Positions 27,999-36,370 of a DNA stretch of 64,000 nt are shown here, piece by piece. Numbering within the stretch: position 1 is the first letter of the stretch; each line of letters starts with the position of its first letter. A program made the translations under genes and the position numbers. Under the pieces are notes generated by a model. It worked only from the letters and a program-made list of their open reading frames with translations. It had not been told where the DNA came from and made no database searches. The DNA comes from Winogradskyella marincola (GTDB lineage Bacteria > Bacteroidota > Bacteroidia > Flavobacteriales > Flavobacteriaceae): the NCBI RefSeq assembly GCF_029624125.1, contig NZ_JARSBN010000001.1, positions 327,901-391,900 on the forward strand, given 5' to 3'.

Positions 27999-28880
27999 CT
28001 ACTTTTGGTTATACCCAAAACGCTTTAATTGTTTTTGATTCGATCTCCAATTTTTATTCACCTTAACGTACAATTCTAAGTGAATTTGTTTACCAAAAAA
28101 CTTTTCTAAATCTTTTCTGGCTTCTACACCAACACGCTTTAAAGCTGAACCTTTATGCCCAATTATGATGCCTTTTTGAGTATCACGCTCTACCATAATA
28201 ACAGAACGGATTCTGATGATGTTTTCCTCTTCAAAAAACTCTTCGGTATCAACTTCTACAGAATATGGAATTTCCTTTTTATAGTGCAGTAATATTTTTT
28301 CTCTAATCGCTTCATTAACAAAAAAGCGCTCTGGCTTATCGGTTAATTGATCTTTTGGATAAAATGGAGGTGATTCTGGTAATAACTCAATTATTCTTTG
28401 AAATACATTTTGAACATTAAATCCATTTAAAGCAGAAATTGGATAAAACTCAGCATTTGGCACTTTGCTTTGCCATAACTCTGCCTGTTCTTCTAGTTGC
28501 TCTTGATTAGAATTATCAATTTTATTTAAGAGTAATAAAACAGGAATTTTAGAATTGGTGATTTTCTTAAAAAAGGCTTCATCTTTGAGCTCCTTCTCGC
28601 CTATTTCTACCATATAAATCAAAACATCTGCATCTTCAAAAGCGGACTTTACAAAATCCATCATTGAGGATTGTAACTCGTAGGCTGGTTTTATGATACC
28701 TGGTGTATCACTCAATACCATCTGAAAATCTTCACCATTAACAATTCCAAGAATTCTATGTCTTGTGGTTTGTGCTTTCGATGTTATGATAGATAGCTTC
28801 TCACCAACAAAAGCGTTCATCAATGTTGATTTACCGACGTTTGGATTACCAATAATATTTACAAAACCAGCTTTATGCAT
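27999..28880 (-). CDS. era: GTPase Era
   Basis: A 293-residue GTPase that binds the 3' end of 16S rRNA during 30S maturation. G-motifs: NIIGNPNVGKSTLMNAF (G1), SDTPGII (G3), NKID (G4), and SALNGFN (G5). The C-terminal KH type II domain has GIIIGHKGSALKRVGVEARKDLEKFFGKQIHLELYVKVNKNWR. Length and order are typical. It ends 22 bases from the convergent hypothetical gene. Confidence 0.97.
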   Translation of the reverse strand: MHKAGFVNIIGNPNVGKSTLMNAFVGEKLSIITSKAQTTRHRILGIVNGEDFQMVLSDTPGIIKPAYELQSSMMDFVKSAFEDADVLIYMVEIGEKELKDEAFFKKITNSKIPVLLLLNKIDNSNQEQLEEQAELWQSKVPNAEFYPISALNGFNVQNVFQRIIELLPESPPFYPKDQLTDKPERFFVNEAIREKILLHYKKEIPYSVEVDTEEFFEEENIIRIRSVIMVERDTQKGIIIGHKGSALKRVGVEARKDLEKFFGKQIHLELYVKVNKNWRSNQKQLKRFGYNQK

Positions 28881-28900
28881 TTCATTTTTTTTTTACAAAG

Positions 28901-29359
28901 TTACGACCTTGGTTTGTTTATTCCTCTATCGTACATCACAATACTTCCTGCTACAGATACATTAAGACTTAACTCCGACTTAAATTTCACCAAAAAATGA
29001 CTCTTTTCTATGGCTTGTTTAGACAATCCATGGTCTTCTGCACCCAAAAGATACACACATCTCCTTGGATGATGAAATGTTTCTAAATCTACCGCCTCAT
29101 CTGTTAACTCTACACCTACTAAACGTGCACCTTTAGGCAAGTTATTAAAAAACTCATCAAACGTATCGTAATGAAAATAAGGCATTGATTTTACTGCATT
29201 ATGCGTATCGCATGCTTGTTTTGCATACCTATTACCAATAGTAAAAATAAAACTAGCACCTAGGTTTTGTGCAGACCTCCATAGCACACCAAGATTTTCT
29301 GGTGTTTTACCATTTTGTATGCCTACTCCAAAAAATTCGTTTACAAAATTATCTGTCAT
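28901..29359 (-). CDS. SpoU/TrmH family RNA 2'-O-methyltransferase
   Basis: A 152-residue SPOUT-fold methyltransferase from ATG 29359 (MTDNFVNEFFGVGIQNGKTPENLGVLWRSA). The knot region carries the family motifs: NLGVLWRSAQNLGASFIFTIG, YLLGAEDHGLSKQAI and the C-terminal SLNVSVAGSIVMYDRG, where SLNVSVA binds S-adenosylmethionine. A TrmL-like tRNA or an rRNA target is possible; eye inspection cannot decide. The ATG at 29386 would extend it by nine residues into the hairpin upstream and is less likely. Confidence 0.88.
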   Translation of the reverse strand: MTDNFVNEFFGVGIQNGKTPENLGVLWRSAQNLGASFIFTIGNRYAKQACDTHNAVKSMPYFHYDTFDEFFNNLPKGARLVGVELTDEAVDLETFHHPRRCVYLLGAEDHGLSKQAIEKSHFLVKFKSELSLNVSVAGSIVMYDRGINKPRS

Positions 29360-29374
29360 AAAATCAAAAATATA

Positions 29375-29401
29375 AAAGCCTTTCAAAAAATGAAAGGCTT
29401 T
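29375..29401 (-). terminator. Hairpin between transglutaminase and methyltransferase genes
   Basis: AAAGCCTTTCA at 29375-29385 and TGAAAGGCTTT at 29391-29401 form a perfect 11-bp stem with a 5-base loop. On the minus strand it follows the transglutaminase-like gene and is trailed by TATATTTTTG, a weak U-rich tail. It may also act on the plus strand, but no plus-strand gene precedes it. Confidence 0.6.
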
Positions 29402-29459
29402 CCTTTAGTATAGTGTACAGAAAAATTACCAAACAAAATTGTAGATGATTTACACAATT

Positions 29460-30092
29460 TTAAATTACAATATGATCCTGATTTTTAAATCTTTCATAAA
29501 GACTAGGATAATTTGATTTAAATGTGTCTTTTATAAATTCCAAAGGAACATCTTCAAAATGACCATAATCTTCTATGTAGGTCATAAATTTATGATCGTC
29601 TTTATTGTATTCTTGCATCACAGCGTCTTCTGTTCCATTAAAATCTAAAACATCTACATTGTAAATGGCACATAGTTCTTTATTAAACGCAGGTGAACAT
29701 TTAACCCATTTATTATTATAAAACACATCAACCAAACCATGAGGTGCCAGCTCGTTAGTGCCAATCACTTTTTCTAAACGCTCTGTAGCAATGTGGTTAG
29801 ATACTTTAGCTAAATGTAACCTTGCAGGAATATTAAAGGCACGTAAACAAGCAATGTATAAAATGGCTTTATCAATGCAATGTCCATCTGGTTTTTTTGC
29901 AATATTACTGGCTTTAAAATGCGCTTTTGTTAAACCAATATTAAAAGGTAAATAACGCCAACCATCTCTAACCTTTAGATACAACTGTTCTATAATATCT
30001 TGTTGAGAAGTTAAGTGCTCAACCTCTTTTACAATGTCCTTAATAACAGGGTTATCGTAATCGTAGTAATATGTTTTTTCGGTGTAATTCAT
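29460..30092 (-). CDS. Transglutaminase-like domain protein
   Basis: A 210-residue cytoplasmic protein with a transglutaminase/protease-like core. The Cys is in KPDGHCIDKAILYIACLRAFNIPAR, the His in APHGLVDVFYNNKWVKCSPAF, and an acidic residue follows in the VDVLDFNG region. This is the usual Cys-His-Asp arrangement of the superfamily, whose bacterial members include proteases and peptidases of unknown substrate. There is no signal peptide. It lies 9 bases downstream of the AhpC/TSA-like gene on the same strand and is probably co-transcribed. Confidence 0.8.
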   Translation of the reverse strand: MNYTEKTYYYDYDNPVIKDIVKEVEHLTSQQDIIEQLYLKVRDGWRYLPFNIGLTKAHFKASNIAKKPDGHCIDKAILYIACLRAFNIPARLHLAKVSNHIATERLEKVIGTNELAPHGLVDVFYNNKWVKCSPAFNKELCAIYNVDVLDFNGTEDAVMQEYNKDDHKFMTYIEDYGHFEDVPLEFIKDTFKSNYPSLYERFKNQDHIVI

Positions 30093-30101
30093 ATTACAAA
30101 T

Positions 30102-30620
30102 TTATAACATTTCGCCTCTTGCAGGATAGCCTGAAGACACAATATAATCTACAGCTTTTACAAAAGAAGGCAGGTAAGGTCTTCCCCAAGGATTACTATT
30201 TATGGCTGAATAATAGACTTGATTGTTATTGTCAATTAAAAATAGTCCTGGTTCGCTAAATGTATCTGGCTCACCATCTTTTACACCTTTACTTAAATAT
30301 AATCCCCAATTTTTAGCAGTTTCTAAATCTAAGTTATACCCTAACTGTAATTCTGATAATTCCCATTTTTGACGCGATAAGCGTGCTCTAGACTCAGAAT
30401 CCATACTTACAGCAATAACGTTGACACCTCTTTCTTTAAATTCTGGTAACAAATCTTCTAACTGTTGTAGGTATTTTTTGCACAATGGGCAATGTAAACC
30501 TCTATAAAAAACCACTAAAGTGAAATTTTCTGGTTGCTGATTGTTAATCTGCCATTCGTTACCATCTAAAACTGGAAAAGTTAAATTTGGTGCTATATGC
30601 TTTGGTGTTGGTCTGTTCAT
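30102..30620 (-). CDS. Peroxiredoxin-like (AhpC/TSA) protein
   Basis: A 172-residue thioredoxin-fold protein: LTFPVLDGNEWQINNQQPENFTLVVFYRGLHCPLCKKYLQQLEDL. The CPLC pair replaces the TPVCT/FVCP of classical peroxiredoxins; the Thr two to three residues before the peroxidatic Cys is missing, so this is the divergent peroxiredoxin-like family (redoxin). The rest contains VNVIAVSMDSESRARLS and EPGLFLIDNNNQVYYS. A thiol reductase role against peroxides or quinones is inferred. It is followed by the transglutaminase-like gene and stands next to the quinone-reductase-like gene. Confidence 0.82.
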   Translation of the reverse strand: MNRPTPKHIAPNLTFPVLDGNEWQINNQQPENFTLVVFYRGLHCPLCKKYLQQLEDLLPEFKERGVNVIAVSMDSESRARLSRQKWELSELQLGYNLDLETAKNWGLYLSKGVKDGEPDTFSEPGLFLIDNNNQVYYSAINSNPWGRPYLPSFVKAVDYIVSSGYPARGEML

Positions 30621-30672
30621 TTTATGTGTATATAAATTATATTCTTTTTAAATAGGAAGACTTTTGAAAGGA

Positions 30673-31266
30673 TTATATCTTTTGAAGCAATTCTTCATTA
30701 ATATGCTTTTCAAATCTTGCAAAGTCGTTTTCAGTGTCTGGATTTTTCATCACATCATAAGCAAAAAAAGTTTTTAAAGGCTCTAGACCAAACCATTTAA
30801 AGTTAAGGTGCATTGGTAATAGTAAGTCGTCTTCACTTTTACCAGCAAAAAAGGATTCTTCAGGATTATTAAAAGCCTCTTTTGGTGCATTGGCAGTTAC
30901 CGAAATCATATATTTTCCTTTTAACAAACCTCCTGAACCGTAATTCTTTTTTGGTGCTTCTGCTGTACGACCATCACCTTGAGATAGTTTTCCCATCATT
31001 CCTGCGGTAAACACATCGTCAATGTATTTTTTAAACGACCAAGTAATTCCCATCCAGTTAAGAGGTGTTTGCAAAAACACGATATCTGCCCAAAGGAATT
31101 TTTCAATTTCCTCGTCTACATTATATTCATTTTGAGTTTCTGTGGTCTTTACACTTAAGTTAGCATCACCTAATTGAGTGGATAATTTTTCAACAAAAGA
31201 TTGATTTAATTTTCCTTCAGAAAAAGGATAATATTGATGACCATTAATTATAAGTACGTTTTTCAT
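30673..31266 (-). CDS. MdaB-like NAD(P)H quinone oxidoreductase
   Basis: A 197-residue flavodoxin-fold oxidoreductase: MKNVLIINGHQYYPFSEGKLNQSF (FMN/FAD phosphate site), DIVFLQTPLNWMGITWSFKKYIDDVF and GRTAEAPKKNYGSGGLLKGKYMISVTANAP. The layout matches MdaB (modulator of drug activity B), which reduces quinones by two electrons. I use ATG 31266; the longer frame from 31326 runs into the regulatory region. It is divergent from an HxlR-type regulator; the pairing of quinone reductase with HxlR regulator is a recurring redox-stress arrangement. Confidence 0.88.
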   Translation of the reverse strand: MKNVLIINGHQYYPFSEGKLNQSFVEKLSTQLGDANLSVKTTETQNEYNVDEEIEKFLWADIVFLQTPLNWMGITWSFKKYIDDVFTAGMMGKLSQGDGRTAEAPKKNYGSGGLLKGKYMISVTANAPKEAFNNPEESFFAGKSEDDLLLPMHLNFKWFGLEPLKTFFAYDVMKNPDTENDFARFEKHINEELLQKI

Positions 31267-31288
31267 GTATTTAAATTTTAAATTAGTA

Positions 31289-31330
31289 TTGCAAAGAAAC
31301 CAATAATAGTTTATTTTTGAAACCAATAAT
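31289..31330 (+). promoter_or_regulatory. Promoter of hxlR-type gene with repeated operator
   Basis: TTG at 31289-31291, 20 bases, then TATTTTTG at 31312-31319 gives a full Bacteroidota promoter match. The 12-mer GAAACCAATAAT occurs at 31296-31307 (between the two boxes) and again at 31319-31330 (just after the -7 box), 23 bp apart. Position suggests a repressor operator shared by both divergent genes. A further GGTTAC ... GTAACT inverted pair lies at about 31352-31369, next to the start codon. Confidence 0.6.
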
Positions 31331-31370
31331 GATTAAGCCACCTTAAATAGTGGTTACAAAATGGTAACTA

Positions 31371-31730
31371 ATGGGAAGAAAGGTAATTGACAATCCGAAT
31401 GTATGTTCTTTAGTTCATGCCATGAACGTTATTGGAAATAAGTGGAAACCGATTTTAATTTACTTATTAGCCAACGGAAGTTTACGCTTTGGTAAGTTGT
31501 TAATGTTTACACCTACCATATCAAAAAAAGTATTGACAGAACAATTACGAGAGCTTGAAGAAGATGGCATTATTATCAGAAAAAAATATGCCGAAATACC
31601 GCCACGTGTAGAATATTCTTTATCTAAAAAAGGCAAAGCTTTACTACCAATTCTTAAAAGTTTGAGCCAATGGACTCAAGACAGCTATAATGAAATAGAG
31701 TTTGAGGCATGCAGAATTGTAACTTTATAA
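31371..31730 (+). CDS. HxlR family transcriptional regulator
   Basis: A 119-residue winged-helix regulator: CSLVHAMNVIGNKWKPILIYLLANGSLRFGKLLMFTPTISKKVLTEQLRELEEDGII and PPRVEYSLSKKGKALLPIL are the diagnostic HxlR/YodB blocks. Cys12 sits at the position of the redox-active Cys in YodB-type sensors of quinones and electrophiles, so sensing of such compounds is a reasonable inference. It is divergent from the MdaB-like gene with a duplicated 12-bp motif between them. Confidence 0.92.
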   Translation: MGRKVIDNPNVCSLVHAMNVIGNKWKPILIYLLANGSLRFGKLLMFTPTISKKVLTEQLRELEEDGIIIRKKYAEIPPRVEYSLSKKGKALLPILKSLSQWTQDSYNEIEFEACRIVTL

Positions 31731-31746
31731 TTTCTATTTTTGCAGC

Positions 31747-32319
31747 ATGCAAGACAAATACCAACTCTTAAGGCAACACTTTGAAGAAATTGTAACACTT
31801 ACTGATGAAGAGTGGAAAATTATTGCACCTCATTTTGAACATAAAAAACTTAAAAAGCATCAGTTTTTAATACAAACAGGACAACCCGTAGATTGCGAAT
31901 TTTGGATTATCAACGGACTTATAAAATCTTATGCTGTAGATGAAAAAGGTAGTGAGCACATTCTTCAGTTTGCTATGGAAGACTATTGGGTAAGTGACTA
32001 TTACGCATTTCAGCATCAAATACCTGCAACAATTTTTGTAGATTGTATTGAAGATTCTGAATTTTTCTGTCTGTCTTTAGAAAGTCGTGAAATCATTTGT
32101 CAAAAAATTCCCGCTATGGCAAATTTCTTCCGAATAAAATCTAATTACGGATTTATTGGTTTGCAGCAACGTATCCTGTCTTTATTAACACAAACTGCCG
32201 AAGAACGTTACGACGCTTTATTATTTAAACTACCAAAATTAGTACAGCGTGTACCTAAAAAACTGATTGCAGCCTATTTAGGTGTATCCAGAGAAACCTT
32301 AAGTCGTTTTAAAGGTTAA
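31747..32319 (+). CDS. Crp/Fnr family transcriptional regulator
   Basis: A 190-residue protein with a cyclic-nucleotide-binding-like jelly roll (residues 20-140: HFEHKKLKKHQFLIQTGQPVDCEFWIINGLIKSY) and a C-terminal helix-turn-helix (LPKLVQRVPKKLIAAYLGVSRETLSRFKG). The Arg and Glu of a true cAMP site are not evident, as usual for Bacteroidota members. There are no Fe-S cysteine clusters of Fnr type. It lies 16 bases after the HxlR gene. Three copies of a Crp-like palindrome follow its stop codon and precede the DJ-1 operon, so it likely controls that operon. Confidence 0.9.
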   Translation: MQDKYQLLRQHFEEIVTLTDEEWKIIAPHFEHKKLKKHQFLIQTGQPVDCEFWIINGLIKSYAVDEKGSEHILQFAMEDYWVSDYYAFQHQIPATIFVDCIEDSEFFCLSLESREIICQKIPAMANFFRIKSNYGFIGLQQRILSLLTQTAEERYDALLFKLPKLVQRVPKKLIAAYLGVSRETLSRFKG

Positions 32320-32322
32320 AAA

Positions 32323-32382
32323 GTGATATACATCACATTTTTTTGTTGCGATACATCACTTTAAAATCGTGACATACGTCCT
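32323..32382 (+). promoter_or_regulatory. Three Crp/Fnr-type sites at 23-bp spacing
   Basis: GTGATATACATCAC (32323-32336) has arms GTGAT/ATCAC. TTGCGATACATCAC (32346-32359) and GTGACATACGTCCT (32369-32382) are variants of it. The three starts lie exactly 23 bp apart, about two helical turns, so bound dimers would sit on nearly one face. The last site is about 20-40 bases upstream of a weak -7 match (GAATTTTG near 32405) of the DJ-1 gene, a position fitting an activator. Confidence 0.6.
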
Positions 32383-32442
32383 CGCACAAGTAGTGCTTTT
32401 CATTGAATTTTGTACCAGAATTTTAAACCAAAAAACAAAACA

Positions 32443-33195
32443 ATGAAAACAAGATTTTATTTCTCAGCAATCACTTTGCTTTTTAGCATTGTCTTAATAG
32501 CACAAACCAAACAGGACAAACCAAGCGTATTAATGGTGCTTTCTAGTCATCAAGAATTAGGTGACACAGGTAAAGACACCGGTTATTATTTAAGTGAAGT
32601 TACTCATGCTTACGAGGTTTTTGATGCTAATAATTATGAAATAACCTTAGTAAGTCCAGAAGGCGGCAATCCACCAGTAGATGGTTTTGATCTTACAGAT
32701 GAAGTGAATAATAAATATTGGAATGATTCAACATTCCAGAATAAACTTCAAAACACATTAAAAGTTTCAAAAATAAAAGCTAAAGATTACGACGCCATTT
32801 ATTATGCAGGTGGACATGGCACAATGTGGGATTTTCCAAACAATAAAAAACTAGCAAAAATTGCTGCAAAAATTTACGAAAACGACGGTGTTGTTGCAGC
32901 TGTTTGTCATGGTCCTTCGGCTTTAGTAAATATTAAATTATCTAATGGTAATTATTTAGTTGAAGGTAAAACGGTAAGCGTATTTACTAATGAAGAAGAA
33001 GCCAATGTAGAACTAGAAAACGTTGTGCCATTTTTATTGGAAGATAAACTAATTGAACGTGGTGCGACTGTAGATAAAGCAGCTATGTGGCAAGAAAAAG
33101 TAAGCGTAGATGAGCGTTTAGTAACAGGTCAAAATCCTGCTTCTGCAAAATTAGCAGCAGAAAAAATTGTAGAACTTTTAGAGGATAAACACTAA
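32443..33195 (+). CDS. DJ-1/PfpI family protein, exported
   Basis: A 250-residue protein with an N-terminal signal peptide (YFSAITLLFSIVLIAQ) and a type 1 glutamine amidotransferase-like fold. DAIYYAGGHGTMWDFPNNKKL and VVAAVCHGPSALVNI carry the nucleophile elbow Cys (AVCHGP). Family members include Hsp31-type glyoxalase III and deglycase enzymes; periplasmic location is inferred from the signal. The start at 32443 is chosen because the signal peptide begins there. It opens a probable operon with MFS, AKR, LLM and VOC genes. Confidence 0.88.
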   Translation: MKTRFYFSAITLLFSIVLIAQTKQDKPSVLMVLSSHQELGDTGKDTGYYLSEVTHAYEVFDANNYEITLVSPEGGNPPVDGFDLTDEVNNKYWNDSTFQNKLQNTLKVSKIKAKDYDAIYYAGGHGTMWDFPNNKKLAKIAAKIYENDGVVAAVCHGPSALVNIKLSNGNYLVEGKTVSVFTNEEEANVELENVVPFLLEDKLIERGATVDKAAMWQEKVSVDERLVTGQNPASAKLAAEKIVELLEDKH

Positions 33196-33197
33196 AA

Positions 33198-34403
33198 ATG
33201 GAAACGCAAACAGCAACTCTAAAAGCTAAATCTAAACGTAAAAGTTTACCAGCTGCATTATGGGCATTAACCATAAGTGCATTTGGTATAGGAACTACAG
33301 AGTTTGTTATTGTTGGCTTACTGCCAACAGTAGCAAACGATTTAAACACCTCAATATCCTCTGCAGGTTTATTAGTCAGTTTATACGCAGTTGGTGTTGC
33401 GATTGGTGCGCCAGTATTGACTGCTTTAACAAGCCAGATCGCAAGAAAACGACTGCTAATTGCTATAATGCTGTTGTTTATAATTGGTAACGGATTAGCA
33501 GCTATTGCGCCAAGTTTTATCTTACTAATTTTAGCAAGAATCTTAACAGGTTTTGCGCATGGTGTGTTTTTTTCAATAGGCTCAACAATTGCAGCTAGTT
33601 TAGTACCAGAAGATAAGCGTGCTTATGCCATTTCTATAATGTTTGCAGGTTTAACTGTAGCAATTGTTACTGGTGTACCATTAGGAACTTATATAGGGCA
33701 AAATTTTGGATGGCGTGCCACCTTTATAGGTGTTGCTATTTTAGGAATTATTGGTGCGGTAGCAAGTTACTTTTTGGTACCAGCGTCGATTAAAACATCA
33801 AAACCACTTCGTATTGTAGATCAGTTAAAAGTACTTAAAAATCGTTCTATTTTACTGGTGCTTTCTATCACAGCTTTAGGCTATGGTGGTACTTTTGTAA
33901 CCTTTACTTATTTAGCACCATTATTAGAGGAGGTTACTGGTTTTTCATCAAATATGACGAGTGTTTTATTACTGGTTTACGGTATTGCAATTGCATTAGG
34001 AAACGTAATTGGCGGTAAAGTATCTAACAAAAAACCAGGAAAAGCCTTAATAGTGATGTTTGCCTTACAAGCTATAGTATTATTTATACTTTATTTTACA
34101 GCATCTAGCCAAATATGGTCGGTTGTTACACTATTTTTTATGGGCATATTAGCCTTTTCTAACGTACCAGCATTACAATTGTATGTGGTAAAAATGTCTG
34201 AAAAATATTTACCAGGAACCGAAGATGTTTCATCTGCTTTAAATATTGCAGCCTTTAATGTAGGTATTGCAATTGGCGCTTATGTTGGCGGACTTATTAT
34301 TGAATCTTCACTTGGTGTTGGCGCAACACCTTGGGTAGGTAGTATATTAGTAATAGTCGGCTTTTTAATCACTTTAATTTTATACAAAAAAGAAAAACTT
34401 TAA
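33198..34403 (+). CDS. MFS exporter, DHA1 type
   Basis: A 401-residue inner-membrane protein with 12 predicted helices. TEFVIVGLLPTVANDLNTSISSAG and the loop 2-3 region GAPVLTALTSQIARKRLL match AraJ/YdhP-like drug and sugar efflux antiporters. VTGVPLGTYIGQNFGWRATF is motif C, characteristic of antiporters. Substrate unknown. It starts two bases after the DJ-1 gene and is followed by an aldo/keto reductase, so it may export an electrophile or its product. Confidence 0.9.
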   Translation: METQTATLKAKSKRKSLPAALWALTISAFGIGTTEFVIVGLLPTVANDLNTSISSAGLLVSLYAVGVAIGAPVLTALTSQIARKRLLIAIMLLFIIGNGLAAIAPSFILLILARILTGFAHGVFFSIGSTIAASLVPEDKRAYAISIMFAGLTVAIVTGVPLGTYIGQNFGWRATFIGVAILGIIGAVASYFLVPASIKTSKPLRIVDQLKVLKNRSILLVLSITALGYGGTFVTFTYLAPLLEEVTGFSSNMTSVLLLVYGIAIALGNVIGGKVSNKKPGKALIVMFALQAIVLFILYFTASSQIWSVVTLFFMGILAFSNVPALQLYVVKMSEKYLPGTEDVSSALNIAAFNVGIAIGAYVGGLIIESSLGVGATPWVGSILVIVGFLITLILYKKEKL

Positions 34404-34407
34404 AACC

Positions 34408-35346
34408 ATGAAAACTTTACAATTTAGAAATAACGACGAAATGCCAATTTTAGGTCTTGGTACCTTCAGGTCAGAACCTAACGAAGTGTACACGTCAGTA
34501 TACGAAGCTATTAAAATTGGATATAGACATATTGATTGTGCATCAGTATATGGTAACGAAAAAGAAGTAGGAAACGCTATTGCAGATGCCATTAAAGAAG
34601 GTATTGTTACACGTGAAGACTTATGGATTACTTCTAAATTATGGAGCGATTCTCATGGAAGAGAAAACGTTATTCCTGCGTTACAAAACACCTTAAACGA
34701 TTTACAGTTAGAGTATTTAGATTTGTACCTAATCCATTGGCCAGTTGCCTTTAAAAAAGGTGTCGAGTTTCCTAAAACAGCAGAAGAATTTATTCCGCTT
34801 GAAGACAAACCACTTACAGACACATGGAAAGGTATGGAAGATGCTTTAGAACAAGGCTTAACTAAGCATATTGGGATGAGTAATTTCAATCAAAATCATT
34901 TGATAGATATTATTGATCATGCTAAACATTTACCAGAAATGCTTCAGGTAGAAGTGCATCCATTTTTACAACAAAACGAACTGTTAGAATTCGCTAAAGT
35001 ACATCGCATTCACATGACGGCTTATGCGCCAATTGGTTCTGGTGCAAATGAAGATGACGATTTAAATCTGTTGAAAAACAAGACTATTAACGACATCGCA
35101 ACCGCTAATAACATGACTGCAGCACAGGTACTTTTAGCTTGGAATATACAACGTGGTGTTTCGGTAATACCAAAATCGGTTAACCCAAAACGTCTTCAAG
35201 AAAACTTTGACACCATTCATTTTGAATTGAAAGAAGACGATATGAAACGTATTGAAGCTTTAGATAAACATCATCGTTTTATAGATGGTACCTTTTGGGA
35301 AGTTGAAAACGGTCCATATACCGCAAATAGTATCTGGAATGCTTAA
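34408..35346 (+). CDS. Aldo/keto reductase
   Basis: A 312-residue NADPH-dependent carbonyl reductase with a TIM-barrel fold. The catalytic tetrad is visible: Asp in HIDCASVYGNEKEVG, Tyr in VYGNE, Lys in TSKLWSD, His in DLYLIHWPVAF. The cofactor site reads VIPKSVNPKRLQENFD. Such enzymes reduce aldehydes, including methylglyoxal. It lies five bases after the MFS gene and ends in front of a strong hairpin. Confidence 0.93.
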   Translation: MKTLQFRNNDEMPILGLGTFRSEPNEVYTSVYEAIKIGYRHIDCASVYGNEKEVGNAIADAIKEGIVTREDLWITSKLWSDSHGRENVIPALQNTLNDLQLEYLDLYLIHWPVAFKKGVEFPKTAEEFIPLEDKPLTDTWKGMEDALEQGLTKHIGMSNFNQNHLIDIIDHAKHLPEMLQVEVHPFLQQNELLEFAKVHRIHMTAYAPIGSGANEDDDLNLLKNKTINDIATANNMTAAQVLLAWNIQRGVSVIPKSVNPKRLQENFDTIHFELKEDDMKRIEALDKHHRFIDGTFWEVENGPYTANSIWNA

Positions 35347-35352
35347 TAAAAC

Positions 35353-35384
35353 AACATCAGGTAGCTGTATAGTTACCTGATGTT
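35353..35384 (+). terminator. Strong hairpin between AKR and LLM genes
   Basis: AACATCAGGTA (35353-35363) and TACCTGATGTT (35374-35384) form a perfect 11-bp stem with a 10-base loop, followed by ATTG rather than a T-run. It may be an attenuator or an mRNA-stabilising element that lowers expression of the two downstream genes. Confidence 0.5.
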
Positions 35385-35404
35385 ATTGAATTCAAAAAAT
35401 TGCT

Positions 35405-36370
35405 ATGAAAAATTTTGATAAACTCTACACACCAGGTAAAATGACACTTGGTATTGAGTTTCCGTTAGATAACGATTGGTCTTTAGAAGGCGATAAAAAA
35501 CGAAAAGAAGACGGCAGACCATTTGGTGTGCCAGATATAAACAAGCATTTACAGTACGTTAAACAAATTGATAAGGCTGGTTTTGCTGCAGTTTGGATTA
35601 GAGAAGTACCCGTTTATGATCCTAATTTTGGTGATGGCGCACAGTTATTTGACACCTTAAGTTATTTAGGGTATTTATCTGCCTCAACTAAAAATGTGTT
35701 GTTAGGTACAGCTGCAATAGTTTCACCATTACATCAACCTATAAAACTTGCAAAAGCAACTGCTACCATTGAACATCTAAGCGACAGCCGACTTATTTTA
35801 GGTTTAGGTTTGGGTGATAGACCTGTTGAGTTTCCTATGTATGGCATCGATTATAAAGAGCGACCAAAATTGTTTAGAGATCATCTAAACATTATGCAAG
35901 AGGCTTGGAAAACCAACAGCGATTTATCGACCATATATCCTTTTTTAAATAAAGGTGTTGAGGTATATCCAAAACCAAAACATCAAATTCCGCTAGTCGT
36001 TGCAGGACATTCCGGACAAAGTCTCGAGTGGATTGCTAAAAATGCTAATGGTTGGTTTAATTATCCAAGAACACCAGAAGAAACCTATTTAAACCGAAAA
36101 CGATGGTGCGAAACGTTATACGATACAGATCAGGCTTGCAAACCTTATATTTCGGCATTTCATTTAAACCTGTTAAAAGATGATAATGCAACGTTTAAAC
36201 CACATCGTTTTGGTGGTGCAATTGGTATTAATCATTTAACCGAATTATTAAAAGCCTACGAAGAGGCAGGTGTAAACCACATGGCATTACATTTACGAAA
36301 ATCTGATACACTTTTAGATGAGGCAATAGATAAAATTTCCGATATTGTTTTACCAAATTTCAATTCATAA
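35405..36370 (+). CDS. Luciferase-like (LLM class) oxidoreductase
   Basis: A 321-residue flavin-dependent enzyme with a bacterial-luciferase-like TIM barrel: LTGIEFPLDNDW-like start, GFAAVWIREVPVYDP, KNVLLGTAAIVSPLHQPIKLAKATATIEHLSDSRLILGLGLGDR and VVAGHSGQSLEWIAKNANGWFNYPRTPEE. The conserved LGLG and AGHSGQS segments bind flavin phosphate. The substrate is unknown. The stop codon overlaps the start of the VOC gene (TAATG). Confidence 0.88.
   Translation: MKNFDKLYTPGKMTLGIEFPLDNDWSLEGDKKRKEDGRPFGVPDINKHLQYVKQIDKAGFAAVWIREVPVYDPNFGDGAQLFDTLSYLGYLSASTKNVLLGTAAIVSPLHQPIKLAKATATIEHLSDSRLILGLGLGDRPVEFPMYGIDYKERPKLFRDHLNIMQEAWKTNSDLSTIYPFLNKGVEVYPKPKHQIPLVVAGHSGQSLEWIAKNANGWFNYPRTPEETYLNRKRWCETLYDTDQACKPYISAFHLNLLKDDNATFKPHRFGGAIGINHLTELLKAYEEAGVNHMALHLRKSDTLLDEAIDKISDIVLPNFNS

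Noticed and set aside
31735..31742. TATTTTTG as promoter of a leaderless crp-type messenger
   Set aside because: It is only four bases before the ATG and lacks a TTG at proper distance (15 bases). In AT-rich DNA this match is likely chance; the gene may be transcribed with the hxlR-type gene.
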